Positions 52,238 to 62,785 of a stretch of 64,000 nucleotides of DNA are shown one piece after another (the stretch's first letter is position 1; the number at the start of each line of letters is the position of its first letter). The notes under the pieces are model-generated. The model worked only from the letters and a program-made list of their open reading frames with translations, did no database searches and was not told the origin of the DNA. Origin of the DNA: DATBDM01 sp034664425 (GTDB lineage: Bacteria > Actinomycetota > Thermoleophilia > Solirubrobacterales > Solirubrobacteraceae); contig JAXDHR010000127.1 of NCBI GenBank assembly GCA_034664425.1, forward strand, positions 1 to 64,000, in the 5' to 3' direction. The translations under genes were made by a program, and so were the position numbers.

Positions 52238-54402
52238 CGGGACTGGTTGGCTCCGGGCGTGCAGCTGCGCTTGAGGCCCAGCCATGCATTGAGCATGAGA
52301 CACGCGGCGGGGGCTGCGGATTCGGCGCCGAAGCCGCCGCGCTCGACGGTGGTGACGATCACGATCGGCTTCGTCGGCGCGTCCACGTACACGGCATACC
52401 ACGCCTGGTCGGGATTGGGTGCACGCTCGGCGGTGCCCGTCTTGCCGTAGATCGGATAGGGATAGCCGTGAAAGATGTCAGCTGATGTGCCGCCGGGCTG
52501 TGTGGCCGCCTCGTGCAGTCCCTGCATGATGGCCGAACGGTCGGCGGGAGGGATGTTCACATGCCGCCGCGCCGGCGTGCGCAGCTGCTCGATCAGGCGC
52601 CCGGCGCCGTCCTGGATCGCGTTGCCCAGGTGCGGACGCACCACCGTGCCGCCGTTGACCAGCGTCGAGTAGACCTCGGCCATCTGCAGCGGCGTGGCCT
52701 GCAGGTCGCCCTGGCCGACGGCGAGGTTGACGTTGTCGCCCGGGGTCCAGGGGCGCTCGATGCCGCCGCACGCGTACAGCGCCTGCGTGGTGCCCGGCGT
52801 GACCTTGGCCGTCTTCGTGCAGCGCAGGTAGCGCTTGTAGGCGCTGTCGCGCCACTGGCGGTCGGGCACGAGGCCGGCGAACTCGCCGGGCAGGTCGATG
52901 CCGGTCGGCCGTGCGAGTCCGAGCTTGCGCGCCCACTGCTGGATGATCGGCCCCTTCGCGTCGGCCTTGGCGCCGAGCTCGAAGAAGAAGATGTCCGAGG
53001 ACACCTTGATCGCCTGGGTGAGGTTCAGCGCGCCGAAGCTCGCGCCCTTGGCGTTCTGGTAGGTCTGCGTGCCGAGCTTGTAGCTGCCGGTGTCGACGAT
53101 CACGCTGCTCGGCGTGATGATGCCGCCCGTCAGCGCCGCCATCGCCGTGATCGGCTTGAAGATCGAGCCGGTCGGATAGGTCGCCGAGATCGCGCGGTTG
53201 AACAGCGGCGCGCCGTTGGACTGCGACGTCAGCCGGTCGTAGGTGCGCTGCGAGATCGGCTTGGCGAGGATGTTCGCGTCGAAGCTCGGATAGGACCCGA
53301 GCGCGAGGATCGCGCCGTTCGTCGGGTCCATCGCCACGTAGGCGCCGGCCTTTGCGCCGTTGGCCGACGCGTAGCCGATCGCCTTCGCCATCGCCGAGTT
53401 CGCCGCGCGCTGCAGGCCGAGGTCGAGCGTCAGCTGCAACCGCTCTCCCTGGGTGGGGTCCTTGCGCGTCGTGGTCTGGCTCTCGTCGCGGTTGCCCGTC
53501 GAGTTGACCACCACGCGCGTGTAGCCGTCCTTGCCGCGCAGGTACTGGTCGTAGTGCTCCTCGAGTCCGCTCTGGCCCACGCGCGTGCCGATCGGCACGC
53601 CCTTGTAGCGCTTCTGCCTGCTCTGCTGGGGCGAGATCTCGTTGACCGTCCCGAACAGCTGGGCGCCGAGCGTCTTGAACGGATACTGGCGCAGGTAGCG
53701 CTTCTCGACCACGACGCCGGGGAAGCGGTCCTTGCGCTCGAGCAGGTAGTCGAAGGCGGCGCGGTTGCCCGCCAGCGTCTTGATCGTGATGTTCGAGTAG
53801 GGGGTGTCGGCGATGCCCTGGACGATGCGGCTGTGGATCGTCCTCGGCCTGACCCCGATCACGCGGCCGAGCCGCTGGTAGAGCCGGCCGAGGTTGGCGG
53901 CGCCGGCGGGCAGCGGCGGGACCGGGACGGGCCGGGCCACCGCCGCCGCCCTGGCGAGACGCCGGCGCTGGCGCCGCTGCGCGGCGGTCACGTGCTTGCG
54001 GCCGGCCTCGCGCATGTCGCGCTCGAGCGCCTTGAGCTGGTCGTCGGCGGCGAGCCGGGCGCGCTCCGCCTTCGAGCGGGCGATCCGGAAGCTGTCGGCC
54101 TCCGCGAGCACCGACTTGGGCAGCGCGTCCGGGGAGATCTGCACGACGGGCGCCACCTGCGTCTCGACCAGCTTGCGGTCGTTGCGATCGACGATGTCGC
54201 CGCGCGGAGCCTCGATGCGGACCTTGCGCACGCGGTTGTCGCGAGCCTGGGACACGTAGTCCTGGCCCGTCAGCACCTGCAGGAACCACAAGCGGAAGAA
54301 CACGACTGCGAAGAGCACGAACGCGAAGCCGCCGAGCAGGGCGACGCGCACCGCGAGCTGCGGAGTGATCGGCGGACGGCGTTCCTCGATGGCCGGGGGC
54401 AT
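52234..54402 (-). CDS. mrdA: penicillin-binding protein 2
   Basis: Class B transpeptidase that cross-links side-wall peptidoglycan. 722 residues: transmembrane anchor near 20-42, pedestal domain, then transpeptidase domain with SxxK in PTGSIFKP (near 393), SxD in VSSDIFF and KTGTAE. An insertion at about 100-170, very rich in Arg/Lys/Ala and likely helical, follows the first pedestal strand. Coupled to rodA. Confidence 0.95.
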   Translation of the reverse strand: MPPAIEERRPPITPQLAVRVALLGGFAFVLFAVVFFRLWFLQVLTGQDYVSQARDNRVRKVRIEAPRGDIVDRNDRKLVETQVAPVVQISPDALPKSVLAEADSFRIARSKAERARLAADDQLKALERDMREAGRKHVTAAQRRQRRRLARAAAVARPVPVPPLPAGAANLGRLYQRLGRVIGVRPRTIHSRIVQGIADTPYSNITIKTLAGNRAAFDYLLERKDRFPGVVVEKRYLRQYPFKTLGAQLFGTVNEISPQQSRQKRYKGVPIGTRVGQSGLEEHYDQYLRGKDGYTRVVVNSTGNRDESQTTTRKDPTQGERLQLTLDLGLQRAANSAMAKAIGYASANGAKAGAYVAMDPTNGAILALGSYPSFDANILAKPISQRTYDRLTSQSNGAPLFNRAISATYPTGSIFKPITAMAALTGGIITPSSVIVDTGSYKLGTQTYQNAKGASFGALNLTQAIKVSSDIFFFELGAKADAKGPIIQQWARKLGLARPTGIDLPGEFAGLVPDRQWRDSAYKRYLRCTKTAKVTPGTTQALYACGGIERPWTPGDNVNLAVGQGDLQATPLQMAEVYSTLVNGGTVVRPHLGNAIQDGAGRLIEQLRTPARRHVNIPPADRSAIMQGLHEAATQPGGTSADIFHGYPYPIYGKTGTAERAPNPDQAWYAVYVDAPTKPIVIVTTVERGGFGAESAAPAACLMLNAWLGLKRSCTPGANQSR

Positions 54403-54413
54403 CAGCGCACCGC

Positions 54414-54980
54414 TCAGGCCCGCGAGAGCGGGCTGAGGCCGCCGGTCGTGTAGGCCCGGCGCCGGCGCCGGCGCGGGTCCTCGGGCAGGTACGGCAGCAG
54501 GACGCGGCGGCAGGTCGCGTACACGGGCAGCGCGAGGATCGTGTTGAGCACGATCGTCATCAGGATCTCGCGCACGAGCATGAACGAGACCGGTGCGTCG
54601 ACGCCGAGCAGGAACTGCAGCACCGCGTAGCCGATCGCCGAGACGGCGGTGGCGACCGCGCCGACGGCGAGCGGGGCCAGGCTGTGGGCGGGGTCGCGCA
54701 GCTCGCGCACCCGGCCGGCGCCGTAGCCGATCGCCGTGAAGATCAGCGACTCGACGCCGAGCGTCTGCAGCAGCGCCGTATCCATGAACAGTCCGAGCCC
54801 GAAGCCGAAGCAGGCGCCGGGGATCGAGCCCGCGAGAAAGCCGACCGAAGCCGCGAGCAGCGGCGTCAGATCCGCCGGCTGGCCGAAGATCGACATCTGC
54901 GAGACCGTGGTGAGCTGCAGGATGCCGCCGATCAGGGCGAGCAGGGCGAGGCGGCCGTATGCACGCGGCGTCTGGGTCAC
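54414..54980 (-). CDS. mreD: rod shape-determining protein MreD
   Basis: Small membrane protein linking MreC to the elongasome, 188 residues with about five helices and a basic tail (PEDPRRRRRRAYTTGG). FGFGLGLFMDTALLQTLGVESL is the recognisable MreD core. GTG start overlapping the mreC stop. Confidence 0.9.
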   Translation of the reverse strand: MTQTPRAYGRLALLALIGGILQLTTVSQMSIFGQPADLTPLLAASVGFLAGSIPGACFGFGLGLFMDTALLQTLGVESLIFTAIGYGAGRVRELRDPAHSLAPLAVGAVATAVSAIGYAVLQFLLGVDAPVSFMLVREILMTIVLNTILALPVYATCRRVLLPYLPEDPRRRRRRAYTTGGLSPLSRA

Positions 54981-55849
54981 TTCAGCGACGCCCGGAGGCC
55001 GGCCTGGGGTTGGGTGAGGACCTCGACCGTGTCGAGCCGGCGCAGGTCGGCCGCCGGTGTGACGTGGATGCGGCGGTCGAGCGGGCCCTCGCCGTAGTCG
55101 ATCCGGCTGACGTTGCCGATCACGATGCCCTGCGGGAACGGCGACGGCAGCCGCGACGTCGTCGTGCCGGCGGTGATGATCAGATCGCCCTTGCGGACGT
55201 TCTGGGCCTTCGGCACGAGATCGAGCAGCAGGTCGCCGGGCGTGCCCTGGACCGGGCCGATGATCCCCGGGTCGCCGGCGCGCGTGCGCGCGGACACGCC
55301 GAAGTCCTGGTCGGTGAGCAGCATCACCTGGGCGTTGCCGCTCGAGACCTGCTTGATGCGGCCGACGAGCCCGGCGGCGGCGACCACGGGCTGGTCGACG
55401 CGGACGCCGTCGCTCGAGCCCTTGTTGATCTCGAGCGTCTGGAACCAGGTACTCGGCGAGCGCTGGTAGACCCGCGCCTGCACCGGCTGGTACTGGCTGA
55501 GGCCGCCCGACGTGTTCTGCTGCTGCAGGCCGCTCGCCTGCTGGGCCTGCGTCAGCGCCGCCGAGGTCTGCGCGAGTTGCTGGCGCAGCTGGTCGCGCTC
55601 GGCGCGCAGCTGGTCGCGCTGCTTCTTGGCGTCCAGCGTCGAGCCGAACCATCCGAACAGGTCGCGCACGGGCTTGAGGGCGCGATCCGCGCCCTCCTGG
55701 ATCGGTGCCAGGACCTGCATCGAGCCACGCTGGACGGCGTGGAGGCCGCCGCCCGAGGACTCGCCGAAGTAGGCTGTGAGGAGGATCAGGGACAGGGCGA
55801 CCAGCGCGGCGAGCACCGCGCGTCGCCTCCGTACCACGTTGTCGTGCAT
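54977..55849 (-). CDS. mreC: rod shape-determining protein MreC
   Basis: Extracytoplasmic scaffold of the elongasome. 290 residues from ATG 55849: basic N-terminus, one transmembrane helix near 11-29, a coiled coil (AKKQRDQLRAERDQLRQQLAQ, about 75-115), then the beta-barrel domain with GLVGRIKQVSSGNAQVMLLTD and RKGDLIITAGT. A TTG at 55885 would add 12 residues; neither start has a clear ribosome-binding site. Confidence 0.93.
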   Translation of the reverse strand: MHDNVVRRRRAVLAALVALSLILLTAYFGESSGGGLHAVQRGSMQVLAPIQEGADRALKPVRDLFGWFGSTLDAKKQRDQLRAERDQLRQQLAQTSAALTQAQQASGLQQQNTSGGLSQYQPVQARVYQRSPSTWFQTLEINKGSSDGVRVDQPVVAAAGLVGRIKQVSSGNAQVMLLTDQDFGVSARTRAGDPGIIGPVQGTPGDLLLDLVPKAQNVRKGDLIITAGTTTSRLPSPFPQGIVIGNVSRIDYGEGPLDRRIHVTPAADLRRLDTVEVLTQPQAGLRASLK

Positions 55850-55923
55850 AGACGAGCTGGGACGGTGGAAGAAATCAAGGCTCAAGGGTACGTGGTCACG
55901 AGCCGGGCTCGTGAGAGCTACAG

Positions 55924-56985
<1,062 letters not shown>

Positions 56986-57039
56986 ACAGCAACGCGCCGC
57001 GTCGCAACGGCTTTCGAGCCGGGCGCGCGCCGGTGGTCG

Positions 57040-57067
57040 AGTGTATCGAAGGGCGGAGCACTCCCAA
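57040..57067 (-). promoter_or_regulatory. candidate promoter for mreB
   Basis: On the minus strand TTGGGA (57062-57067) and TACACT (57040-57045), 16 bases apart, each 4 of 6 to the vegetative consensus. The mRNA would have a leader of about 48 bases. Confidence 0.45.
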
Positions 57068-57097
57068 GGGCTGCAGGACCGCTTTCAGCCGCGTCCG

Positions 57098-57658
57098 TCA
57101 CCCCACGGGCAGCAGGTCCGGGCGCAGGTCGAGCAGGCGCGCCAGCGGGAGCCCGACGACGTTGAGGTAGTCGCCCTGGATCCCGGTGACCAGGGCGGCA
57201 CCCGCACCCTGGATCGCGTAGCCGCCCGCGCGGTCCTTCCACTCCCCCGTCGAAAGGTACCAGTCGAGCAGGGCCGGCGTCAGCGGCCGCAACGAGACGA
57301 GCGTCTTCTCGACCGCCGTCAGCGCCACGTCGCCGTCCTCGGCGAGGACGAAGCCGCCGATGACCGCGTGCGTGCGCCCGCCGAGCGCCTCCAGGTGCCT
57401 GCGCGCCTCGCTCTCGTCGGCCGGCTTGCCGAGGATCGCGCCGCTGATCGACACGAGCGTGTCGGCGCCGAGGACCAGCTCCCCGGCGCCGGCGACCGCC
57501 TGCGCCTTCATCCGCGCGTTGGCCGCGGCCACCTCGGCCGGGTCACCTTCGGTGATCTCCTCGACGTTCGCCGGGCGCACGTCGAACGCGATGCCGATCT
57601 GCTCGAGGATCGCCCGCCGCTGGGGTGAGGCCGAGGCCAGGATCAGGCGGCGGGCCAC
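57098..57658 (-). CDS. maf: Maf family nucleotide pyrophosphatase
   Basis: House-cleaning enzyme hydrolysing abnormal or modified NTPs (dTTP/UTP type in YhdE relatives). 186 residues with the motif LILASASPQRRAILEQ (5-20), LGADTLVSI and SVEVGFGAIQG-like AGGYAIQGAGAALV. GTG start. Between ndk and mreB, as in many actinobacteria. Confidence 0.93.
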   Translation of the reverse strand: MARRLILASASPQRRAILEQIGIAFDVRPANVEEITEGDPAEVAAANARMKAQAVAGAGELVLGADTLVSISGAILGKPADESEARRHLEALGGRTHAVIGGFVLAEDGDVALTAVEKTLVSLRPLTPALLDWYLSTGEWKDRAGGYAIQGAGAALVTGIQGDYLNVVGLPLARLLDLRPDLLPVG

Positions 57659-57668
57659 GACGGCTCGG

Positions 57669-58073
57669 CTAGCGCTCGCCGAAGAAGAGCTCGGCCTCGC
57701 GCTCGCCGGACTCGGGCGAGTCCGAGCCGTGGACCATGTTCTTGCCGACCTCGATCGCGAAGTCGCCGCGGATCGAGCCCGTGGTCGCCTCGAGCGGGTT
57801 CGTCGCGCCGATCACCTGGCGCGCGGCCTTGATCGCGGACTCGCCCTCGAGCACGAACGCGACGATCGGGCCGGAGGTGATGAACTCGACGAGCTCGCCG
57901 AAGAACGGCTTGCCGTCGTGCTCGGCGTAGTGCTGCCTGGCCAGGTCCTCGGTGACCCGCATGTGCTTCATGGCGACGATCTTCAGGCCCTTGCGCTCGA
58001 AGCGCGCGACGATCTCGCCGGTGAGCCCGCGCGCGAACGCATCGGGCTTGACGAGGATGAGGGTTCTCTCCAC
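57669..58073 (-). CDS. ndk: nucleoside diphosphate kinase
   Basis: Balances NTP pools by ping-pong phosphotransfer. 134 residues; the phosphorylated His is His115 in NMVHGSDSP, and the N-terminus RTLILVKPDAF and GATNPLEATTGSIRGDF are standard. GTG start with AAAGGA 6 bases upstream. Confidence 0.97.
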   Translation of the reverse strand: MERTLILVKPDAFARGLTGEIVARFERKGLKIVAMKHMRVTEDLARQHYAEHDGKPFFGELVEFITSGPIVAFVLEGESAIKAARQVIGATNPLEATTGSIRGDFAIEVGKNMVHGSDSPESGEREAELFFGER

Positions 58074-58133
58074 GGAGGGTCCTTTCGCAGGGTGGCGTGC
58101 CGGACGCCAGCGGCGCCCGGACCGGCGGCGAGG

Positions 58134-58709
58134 CTAGCGATCCGCGCGCGAGCCGGTGCGGCTCGAGCCCGACTGCGCCGGCGCCGCCTCGGTCACCGCC
58201 GGCTCCTCGGACGTCGGTCCGCGCCGGCGCCGCCGGGAGCCGCTCGCCGCGGCCTCGCGCCCCGCCGGGGTCTCGGCCTCGCAGTACGGGCAGATGCGCC
58301 ACTGCGGGTCGACCGGCTTGCCGCAGCTGGCGCAGGGCTCCTTGAGCCGGCGCATGCAGCTCGGGCAGCGCAGGTAGTCCGCCTTGACCTCGTAGTCGCA
58401 GTGCGGGCACAGCTGGTAGTCGAGCTGGGCCAGCCGGGCCTCCGCGGCAGTCATCTCGACATCGCGCAGGCGCACGTCGTCGAGGTACTCCGGGGGCCGG
58501 ACGATCGTGTAGACGATCGTCCCGACGAACGGGAACAGCGAGGCGGCCGTGGCACAGGCGACGAGCATCGGGTCGTCGATGCGGCGGCGGGCATCGGCGT
58601 AGGTCCAGAAGACCAGCGCGGCCCAGATGACGATGAGGACGAGGATCAACACGTTGATTGCGGTGTTGACACCGTCGTTGTTGATCCCGAAGACGCCGAA
58701 GAGGAGCAT
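58134..58709 (-). CDS. membrane protein with double zinc ribbon
   Basis: 191 residues: two transmembrane helices (about 17-36 and 48-68), then a cytoplasmic double zinc ribbon with four CxxC knuckles (CPHC, CPSC, CASC, CPYC, about 100-142), and a disordered Ser/Arg/Glu tail. DZR-type ribbons commonly bind RNA or protein. I cannot name a function. It lies between ndk and a 38-aa membrane peptide. Confidence 0.8.
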   Translation of the reverse strand: MLLFGVFGINNDGVNTAINVLILVLIVIWAALVFWTYADARRRIDDPMLVACATAASLFPFVGTIVYTIVRPPEYLDDVRLRDVEMTAAEARLAQLDYQLCPHCDYEVKADYLRCPSCMRRLKEPCASCGKPVDPQWRICPYCEAETPAGREAAASGSRRRRRGPTSEEPAVTEAAPAQSGSSRTGSRADR

Positions 58710-58757
58710 GGTTCGTCCGGAAGCGTAGTAGGCGGGGCGGCGGGAAGCGCGCGGCGG

Positions 58758-58874
58758 CTACAGGAAGGCCCGGCCGAAGCCGTAGCCGATGGCGAAGAAG
58801 ACCAGGATCACGAGCGCGACGACGACCGCGACGAGCGCGATCATGGCCAGCACGCCCGGCCCGCGCTCGTTCAC
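58758..58874 (-). CDS. 38-aa single-helix membrane peptide coupled to folC
   Basis: From GTG 58874: a short polar start (NERGPGV), one long hydrophobic helix (LAMIALVAVVVALVILVFFA) and IGYGFGRAFL. The GTG overlaps the folC stop as GTGA (58871-58874), the same coupling seen for known genes here, which argues that it is translated. Function unknown. Confidence 0.55.
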   Translation of the reverse strand: MNERGPGVLAMIALVAVVVALVILVFFAIGYGFGRAFL

Positions 58875-60106
58875 AGCGCGCTCACCCGGCGCGCGCCGGC
58901 CGGCCGCACCAGATCGGCGACGAGGTAGATCGACCCCGTGACGAGCACCGCGCCGTCGGGACCAGCGAGCGCGCGGGCGCGCTCGAGCGCGGGGCGCGGC
59001 GCTGCGACGACCTCGACCGGGCCGTCCCCGTCCGGCCCCACCCCGCCGAGCTGGCCCGCGAGCGATGCGAGCGTCGCGGCCGGCAGCGCGCGCGGGTGGG
59101 CCGACTGGGTGCAGACGAGTCCGGCGCAGCGTCCGAGCAGCTCGCGCAGCATGCTCGCGGCGTCCTTGTCGTCGAGCACCGACACCACCGCCACGAGCGG
59201 GCGCTCGCCGGTGACCCCGTCCAGCGCCTCGACGAGCGCGGCGATCCCGGACGGGTTGTGCGCGCCGTCGAGGATCGTCAGCGGCGCCTCGCCGACCTGC
59301 TGCAGGCGCCCGGGCACCTGCGCGCGCGCGGCCGCGGCGGATACCGCGTCAGGGTCGAGCGCCCCGAGCTGGGCCCGCGCCGCCGCCGCGGCGAGCGCGA
59401 AGTTTCGCGCCTGGTAGCCCGGCAGCACGACGCCGGTGTCGACCGGGCGGACGATCGTCGCGCGGGTCGCGCGCGCCTCCTCCTCGGCCTCCGGCGGCAC
59501 GTCGCCGAGCACGAGCGTGGCGTGCTCGCGCACGACGGCGAGCTTCTCTCGCGCGATGTCCCGTACCGTCGGCCCGAGCCAGCGCGTGTGCTCGAGGCCG
59601 ACCGAGGTGAGCACGCAGATCGGCGCGTCGAGCACGTTGGTGGCGTCATGGCGCCCGCCGAGACCCGCCTCGATCACCGCCACCTCGACCCCGCGGCGCG
59701 ACAGCTCGTCGAAGGCGGCGGCCGTGACGAGCTCGAACTGGGTCACGCGCTCGCCGTCGGGCAGCGTCCGGTCGACCTTGGCGGCGGCCGCCGCCGCGCG
59801 CTGCACGGCCGCGCCGAAGGCGTCGGGCTCGAGGTCGGCGTCGCCGACCCGCACCCGCTCGGCGAACGAGGTCAGATGCGGCGACAGGAACGCGCCGGCA
59901 CGGACCCCGTGGGCCTCGAGCAGCGCGGCGGTGAAGCGCACCGTGGAGGACTTCCCATTGGTACCGACCACGTGGATCGGGGAGAACTCCTTCTGGGGGT
60001 TGCCGAGCGCGATCAGCAGGCGCCGCATGCGCTCCAGGCCGAAGCGCATGCCGAACAGCTCGAGCGACAGGAGGTGGGCCTCGGCGTCCTCGAGGCTCCA
60101 CGTCAT
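58871..60106 (-). CDS. folC: folylpolyglutamate synthase / dihydrofolate synthase
   Basis: Adds glutamate to dihydropteroate and to folates. 411 residues: P-loop VVGTNGKSST near 44-53, the omega-loop and AGLGGRHDATNV motif, and GAHNPSGIAALV in the C-terminal domain. ATG overlaps the valS stop. In a valS-folC-ndk order common to actinobacteria. Confidence 0.95.
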   Translation of the reverse strand: MTWSLEDAEAHLLSLELFGMRFGLERMRRLLIALGNPQKEFSPIHVVGTNGKSSTVRFTAALLEAHGVRAGAFLSPHLTSFAERVRVGDADLEPDAFGAAVQRAAAAAAKVDRTLPDGERVTQFELVTAAAFDELSRRGVEVAVIEAGLGGRHDATNVLDAPICVLTSVGLEHTRWLGPTVRDIAREKLAVVREHATLVLGDVPPEAEEEARATRATIVRPVDTGVVLPGYQARNFALAAAAARAQLGALDPDAVSAAAARAQVPGRLQQVGEAPLTILDGAHNPSGIAALVEALDGVTGERPLVAVVSVLDDKDAASMLRELLGRCAGLVCTQSAHPRALPAATLASLAGQLGGVGPDGDGPVEVVAAPRPALERARALAGPDGAVLVTGSIYLVADLVRPAGARRVSAL

Positions 60107-62730
60107 GGGTTGCCGTCCTCGAGCTCGGACTCGAGCCGTGCCAGCTTGTCGCGCTCGGCCTGGACGACGGCCTCCGGCGCCTTCGCCACGAACCCCTGGT
60201 TGGCCAGCTTGCTCCGAGCGCGCGCGATCTCCTTGCGCAGCAGCTCGTCCCGTTCGCGCGCGCGGCGCGCCTCGGCCTCGGCGTCGACCGCCTCCGAGGC
60301 GAGGACGACCACCGCGCCGCCCGGCACGCCCACGGTCGCGACGGACTCGCCGCCGTCGGAGCGCCATTCGAAGCGGGCGAGGCGCGCGACCGCCGGCGCC
60401 GTGCGCTCGAAGCCGGCCGCCTCGAGCCGTCCGGGGACCGTCGCGCCCGCGGCCGCGCCGACGCGGTCGCGCCAGCCGCGCAGCTCCTGCACCGCCGCCA
60501 TCGCGCGGCGGACGTCGTCCTCCGCAGCCGGGTCGCTCAGCGCCGGATCGGGCTCGGGCCAGCCGTGGGCCATCAGCAGATCGCCCGCGCCGGGCACGTG
60601 CGCCCAGATCTCCTCGGTGACGAAGGGGATGATCGGGTGCGCCAGCGCGAGCGTCTCCGCGAGCACGTGCAGCGCGACCCGGGCCGCGCCCGAGTCGTCC
60701 TCGGCGTCGTAGAGCCGGGGCTTGACGAGCTCGAGGTACCAGTCGCACAGCTCGTCGTAGACGAACGCGTACAGCCGCAGGACCGCGTGGTGGAACTCGA
60801 AGGCGTCGATCGAGCGCGCGACCTCGGCCTTGGCCGCCTGCAGGCGCGAGAGGATCCAGGCGTCCTCGACCGCCTCCGGCCGCGGCGCCTCGCCGGAGAG
60901 CTCGAGCCCTGCGGGCAGGCGCAGCAGCACCAGCCGCGACGCGTTCCAGAGCTTGTTGGCCAGCTGGCGGCCCTGCGCGACCTTCTCCTCGTTGAAGCGC
61001 ACGTCCTGGGTCGAGGACATCGCGAGCAGGCCGAAGCGGACGGCGTCGGCGCCGTAGGCCGGGAAGTCCCCCGGCGGGTGCGTCCCGTCCCCGAACACGG
61101 GCGGCCGCGGACCGCCGTCGATCAGGGCGAGCGGGTCGACCCCGGTCCCCAGCGACTTCGACATGCGGCGACCGTCGGGGGCCTGGATGATCGAGTGCAG
61201 GTAGACGTCGCTGAACGGGACGTCTCCGGCGAACTCGAGGCCGAGCATGATCATCCTCGCCACCCACAGGAAGAGGATCTCGCGACCCGTCGACAGCACG
61301 TCGGTCGGGTAGAAGGCCTTCAGCTCGTCGGTCCGGTCGGGCCAGCCGAGCGTCGCGAACGGCCACAGGCCGCTCGAGAACCACGTGTCGAGCACATCGG
61401 GATCCTGTTGCCAGCCCGATCCGCGCGGCGGCTCGGTGCCCACGTAGGTCTCGTCCCCGCGGTACCAGACGGGAATCCGGTGCCCCCACCACAGCTGGCG
61501 CGAGATGCACCATGGCCGGATGTTCTCCATCCAGTTGAGGTAGACGCGCGTCCAGTTCTCAGGGTGGATGCGGATGCGCCCGTCGGTGACCGCCGCGACG
61601 GCCGGGCGCACGAGCTCTTCCATGCGCATGAACCACTGCAGCGAGATCAGCGGCTCGATGCGCTCGCCCGAGCGCTCCGAGAAGGGCACGTTGTGGACGT
61701 ACGGCTCGGTGCGGGCGATCCGCCCCTCCTTGCGCAGCGCGGCGACGACGGCGTCGCGCGCCTCGAGCGTGGTCAGGCCCGCGAAGCGCTCGCCGGCCGC
61801 CCCGGTCATGCGGCCGTCCTCGCCGATCACCGTGATCTCCTCGAGCCCATGCGCGCGGCCGATCTCGAAGTCGTTGGGGTCGTGGCCGGGGGTGATCTTC
61901 AGCGCGCCGGTGCCGAACTCGGGCTTGACGTAGGGATCGGCGATGATCTTCAGCCGGCGCCCAATCAGCGGCAGGATCGCGGTCTCGCCGATCAGCCGCG
62001 TGTAGCGGTCGTCGTCCGGGTGCACCGCGATTGCCGTGTCGCCGAGCATCGTCTCGGGCCGCACCGTCGCGACGGTCACCGAGCCGTTGCCCGCGGCCAG
62101 CGGGTAGTCGACGGAGTACAGCGTGTCGGTGACCTCGCGCTCCTCGACCTCGAGATCCGACACCGCCGAGCGCAGCCCGGGATCCCAGTTGATCATGCGG
62201 TTGTCGCGGTAGATGTAGCCCTTCTCGAAGAGCTCGACGAAGACCTTCAGGACCGCCTCGGCGTAGCGCTCGTCGAGCGTGAAGCGCTCCTCGTCGTAGT
62301 CCGCCGAGGCGCCGAGCCGCGTGTACTGGTCGATGATCGAGGAGCCGTACTGCTCGCGCCAGCGCCACACCCGGTCCTCGAAGGCCGCGCGCCCGAGCGC
62401 CTCGCGCGAGGTGCCCTCGGACTCGAGCAGCCGCTCGACCTGCTTCTGGGTCGCGATGCCGGCGTGGTCGGTGCCCAGGATCCACTTCGCCCGCCTGCCG
62501 CGCATGCGGTTGAGCCGGATCAGGGCGTCCTGGACCGCCCCGTTGAGCGCGTGGCCCATGTGCAGCACGCCGGTGACGTTGGGCGGCGGAATCGCGATCG
62601 AGTAGTTCTCGTCCGGCGTCCCCTCCGGCGCCGGGTGGAAGAGCCCCGACTCGCGCCAGCGCGCGAACACCCGCTCCTCGGTCTCGGCCGGGTCGTAGCG
62701 GGTGCGGTTCTCGAGGTCGGCTGCGGCCAT
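60103..62730 (-). CDS. valS: valyl-tRNA synthetase
   Basis: Class I synthetase charging tRNA-Val, 875 residues. PPPNVTGVLHMGHA carries the signature at 57-60, the CP1 editing domain includes VATVRPETMLGDTA, KMSKS reads RMSKSLGTGVDP near 523, and the C-terminus is a coiled coil (RARERDELLRKEIARARSKL). Divergent from a TetR gene with only 52 bases between starts, too little for a T-box. Confidence 0.97.
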   Translation of the reverse strand: MAAADLENRTRYDPAETEERVFARWRESGLFHPAPEGTPDENYSIAIPPPNVTGVLHMGHALNGAVQDALIRLNRMRGRRAKWILGTDHAGIATQKQVERLLESEGTSREALGRAAFEDRVWRWREQYGSSIIDQYTRLGASADYDEERFTLDERYAEAVLKVFVELFEKGYIYRDNRMINWDPGLRSAVSDLEVEEREVTDTLYSVDYPLAAGNGSVTVATVRPETMLGDTAIAVHPDDDRYTRLIGETAILPLIGRRLKIIADPYVKPEFGTGALKITPGHDPNDFEIGRAHGLEEITVIGEDGRMTGAAGERFAGLTTLEARDAVVAALRKEGRIARTEPYVHNVPFSERSGERIEPLISLQWFMRMEELVRPAVAAVTDGRIRIHPENWTRVYLNWMENIRPWCISRQLWWGHRIPVWYRGDETYVGTEPPRGSGWQQDPDVLDTWFSSGLWPFATLGWPDRTDELKAFYPTDVLSTGREILFLWVARMIMLGLEFAGDVPFSDVYLHSIIQAPDGRRMSKSLGTGVDPLALIDGGPRPPVFGDGTHPPGDFPAYGADAVRFGLLAMSSTQDVRFNEEKVAQGRQLANKLWNASRLVLLRLPAGLELSGEAPRPEAVEDAWILSRLQAAKAEVARSIDAFEFHHAVLRLYAFVYDELCDWYLELVKPRLYDAEDDSGAARVALHVLAETLALAHPIIPFVTEEIWAHVPGAGDLLMAHGWPEPDPALSDPAAEDDVRRAMAAVQELRGWRDRVGAAAGATVPGRLEAAGFERTAPAVARLARFEWRSDGGESVATVGVPGGAVVVLASEAVDAEAEARRARERDELLRKEIARARSKLANQGFVAKAPEAVVQAERDKLARLESELEDGNP

Positions 62731-62756
62731 CTGCGCGCGCTGAGTCTAGGGCTTCG

Positions 62757-62785
62757 CACACGCTGTTACAGTTCGACAGCCTGTG
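62757..62785. promoter_or_regulatory. interrupted palindrome at the valS/TetR divergent region
   Basis: Arms CACACGCTGT (62757-62766) and ACAGCCTGTG (62776-62785) match at 9 of 10 positions, with a 9-base spacer. The right arm covers the GTG start of the TetR gene, a position typical of autoregulation. Confidence 0.5.

Noticed and set aside
62731..62782. T-box leader for valS
   Set aside because: Only 52 bases separate the divergent starts, far too short for a T-box. The same holds for leuS (74 bases).
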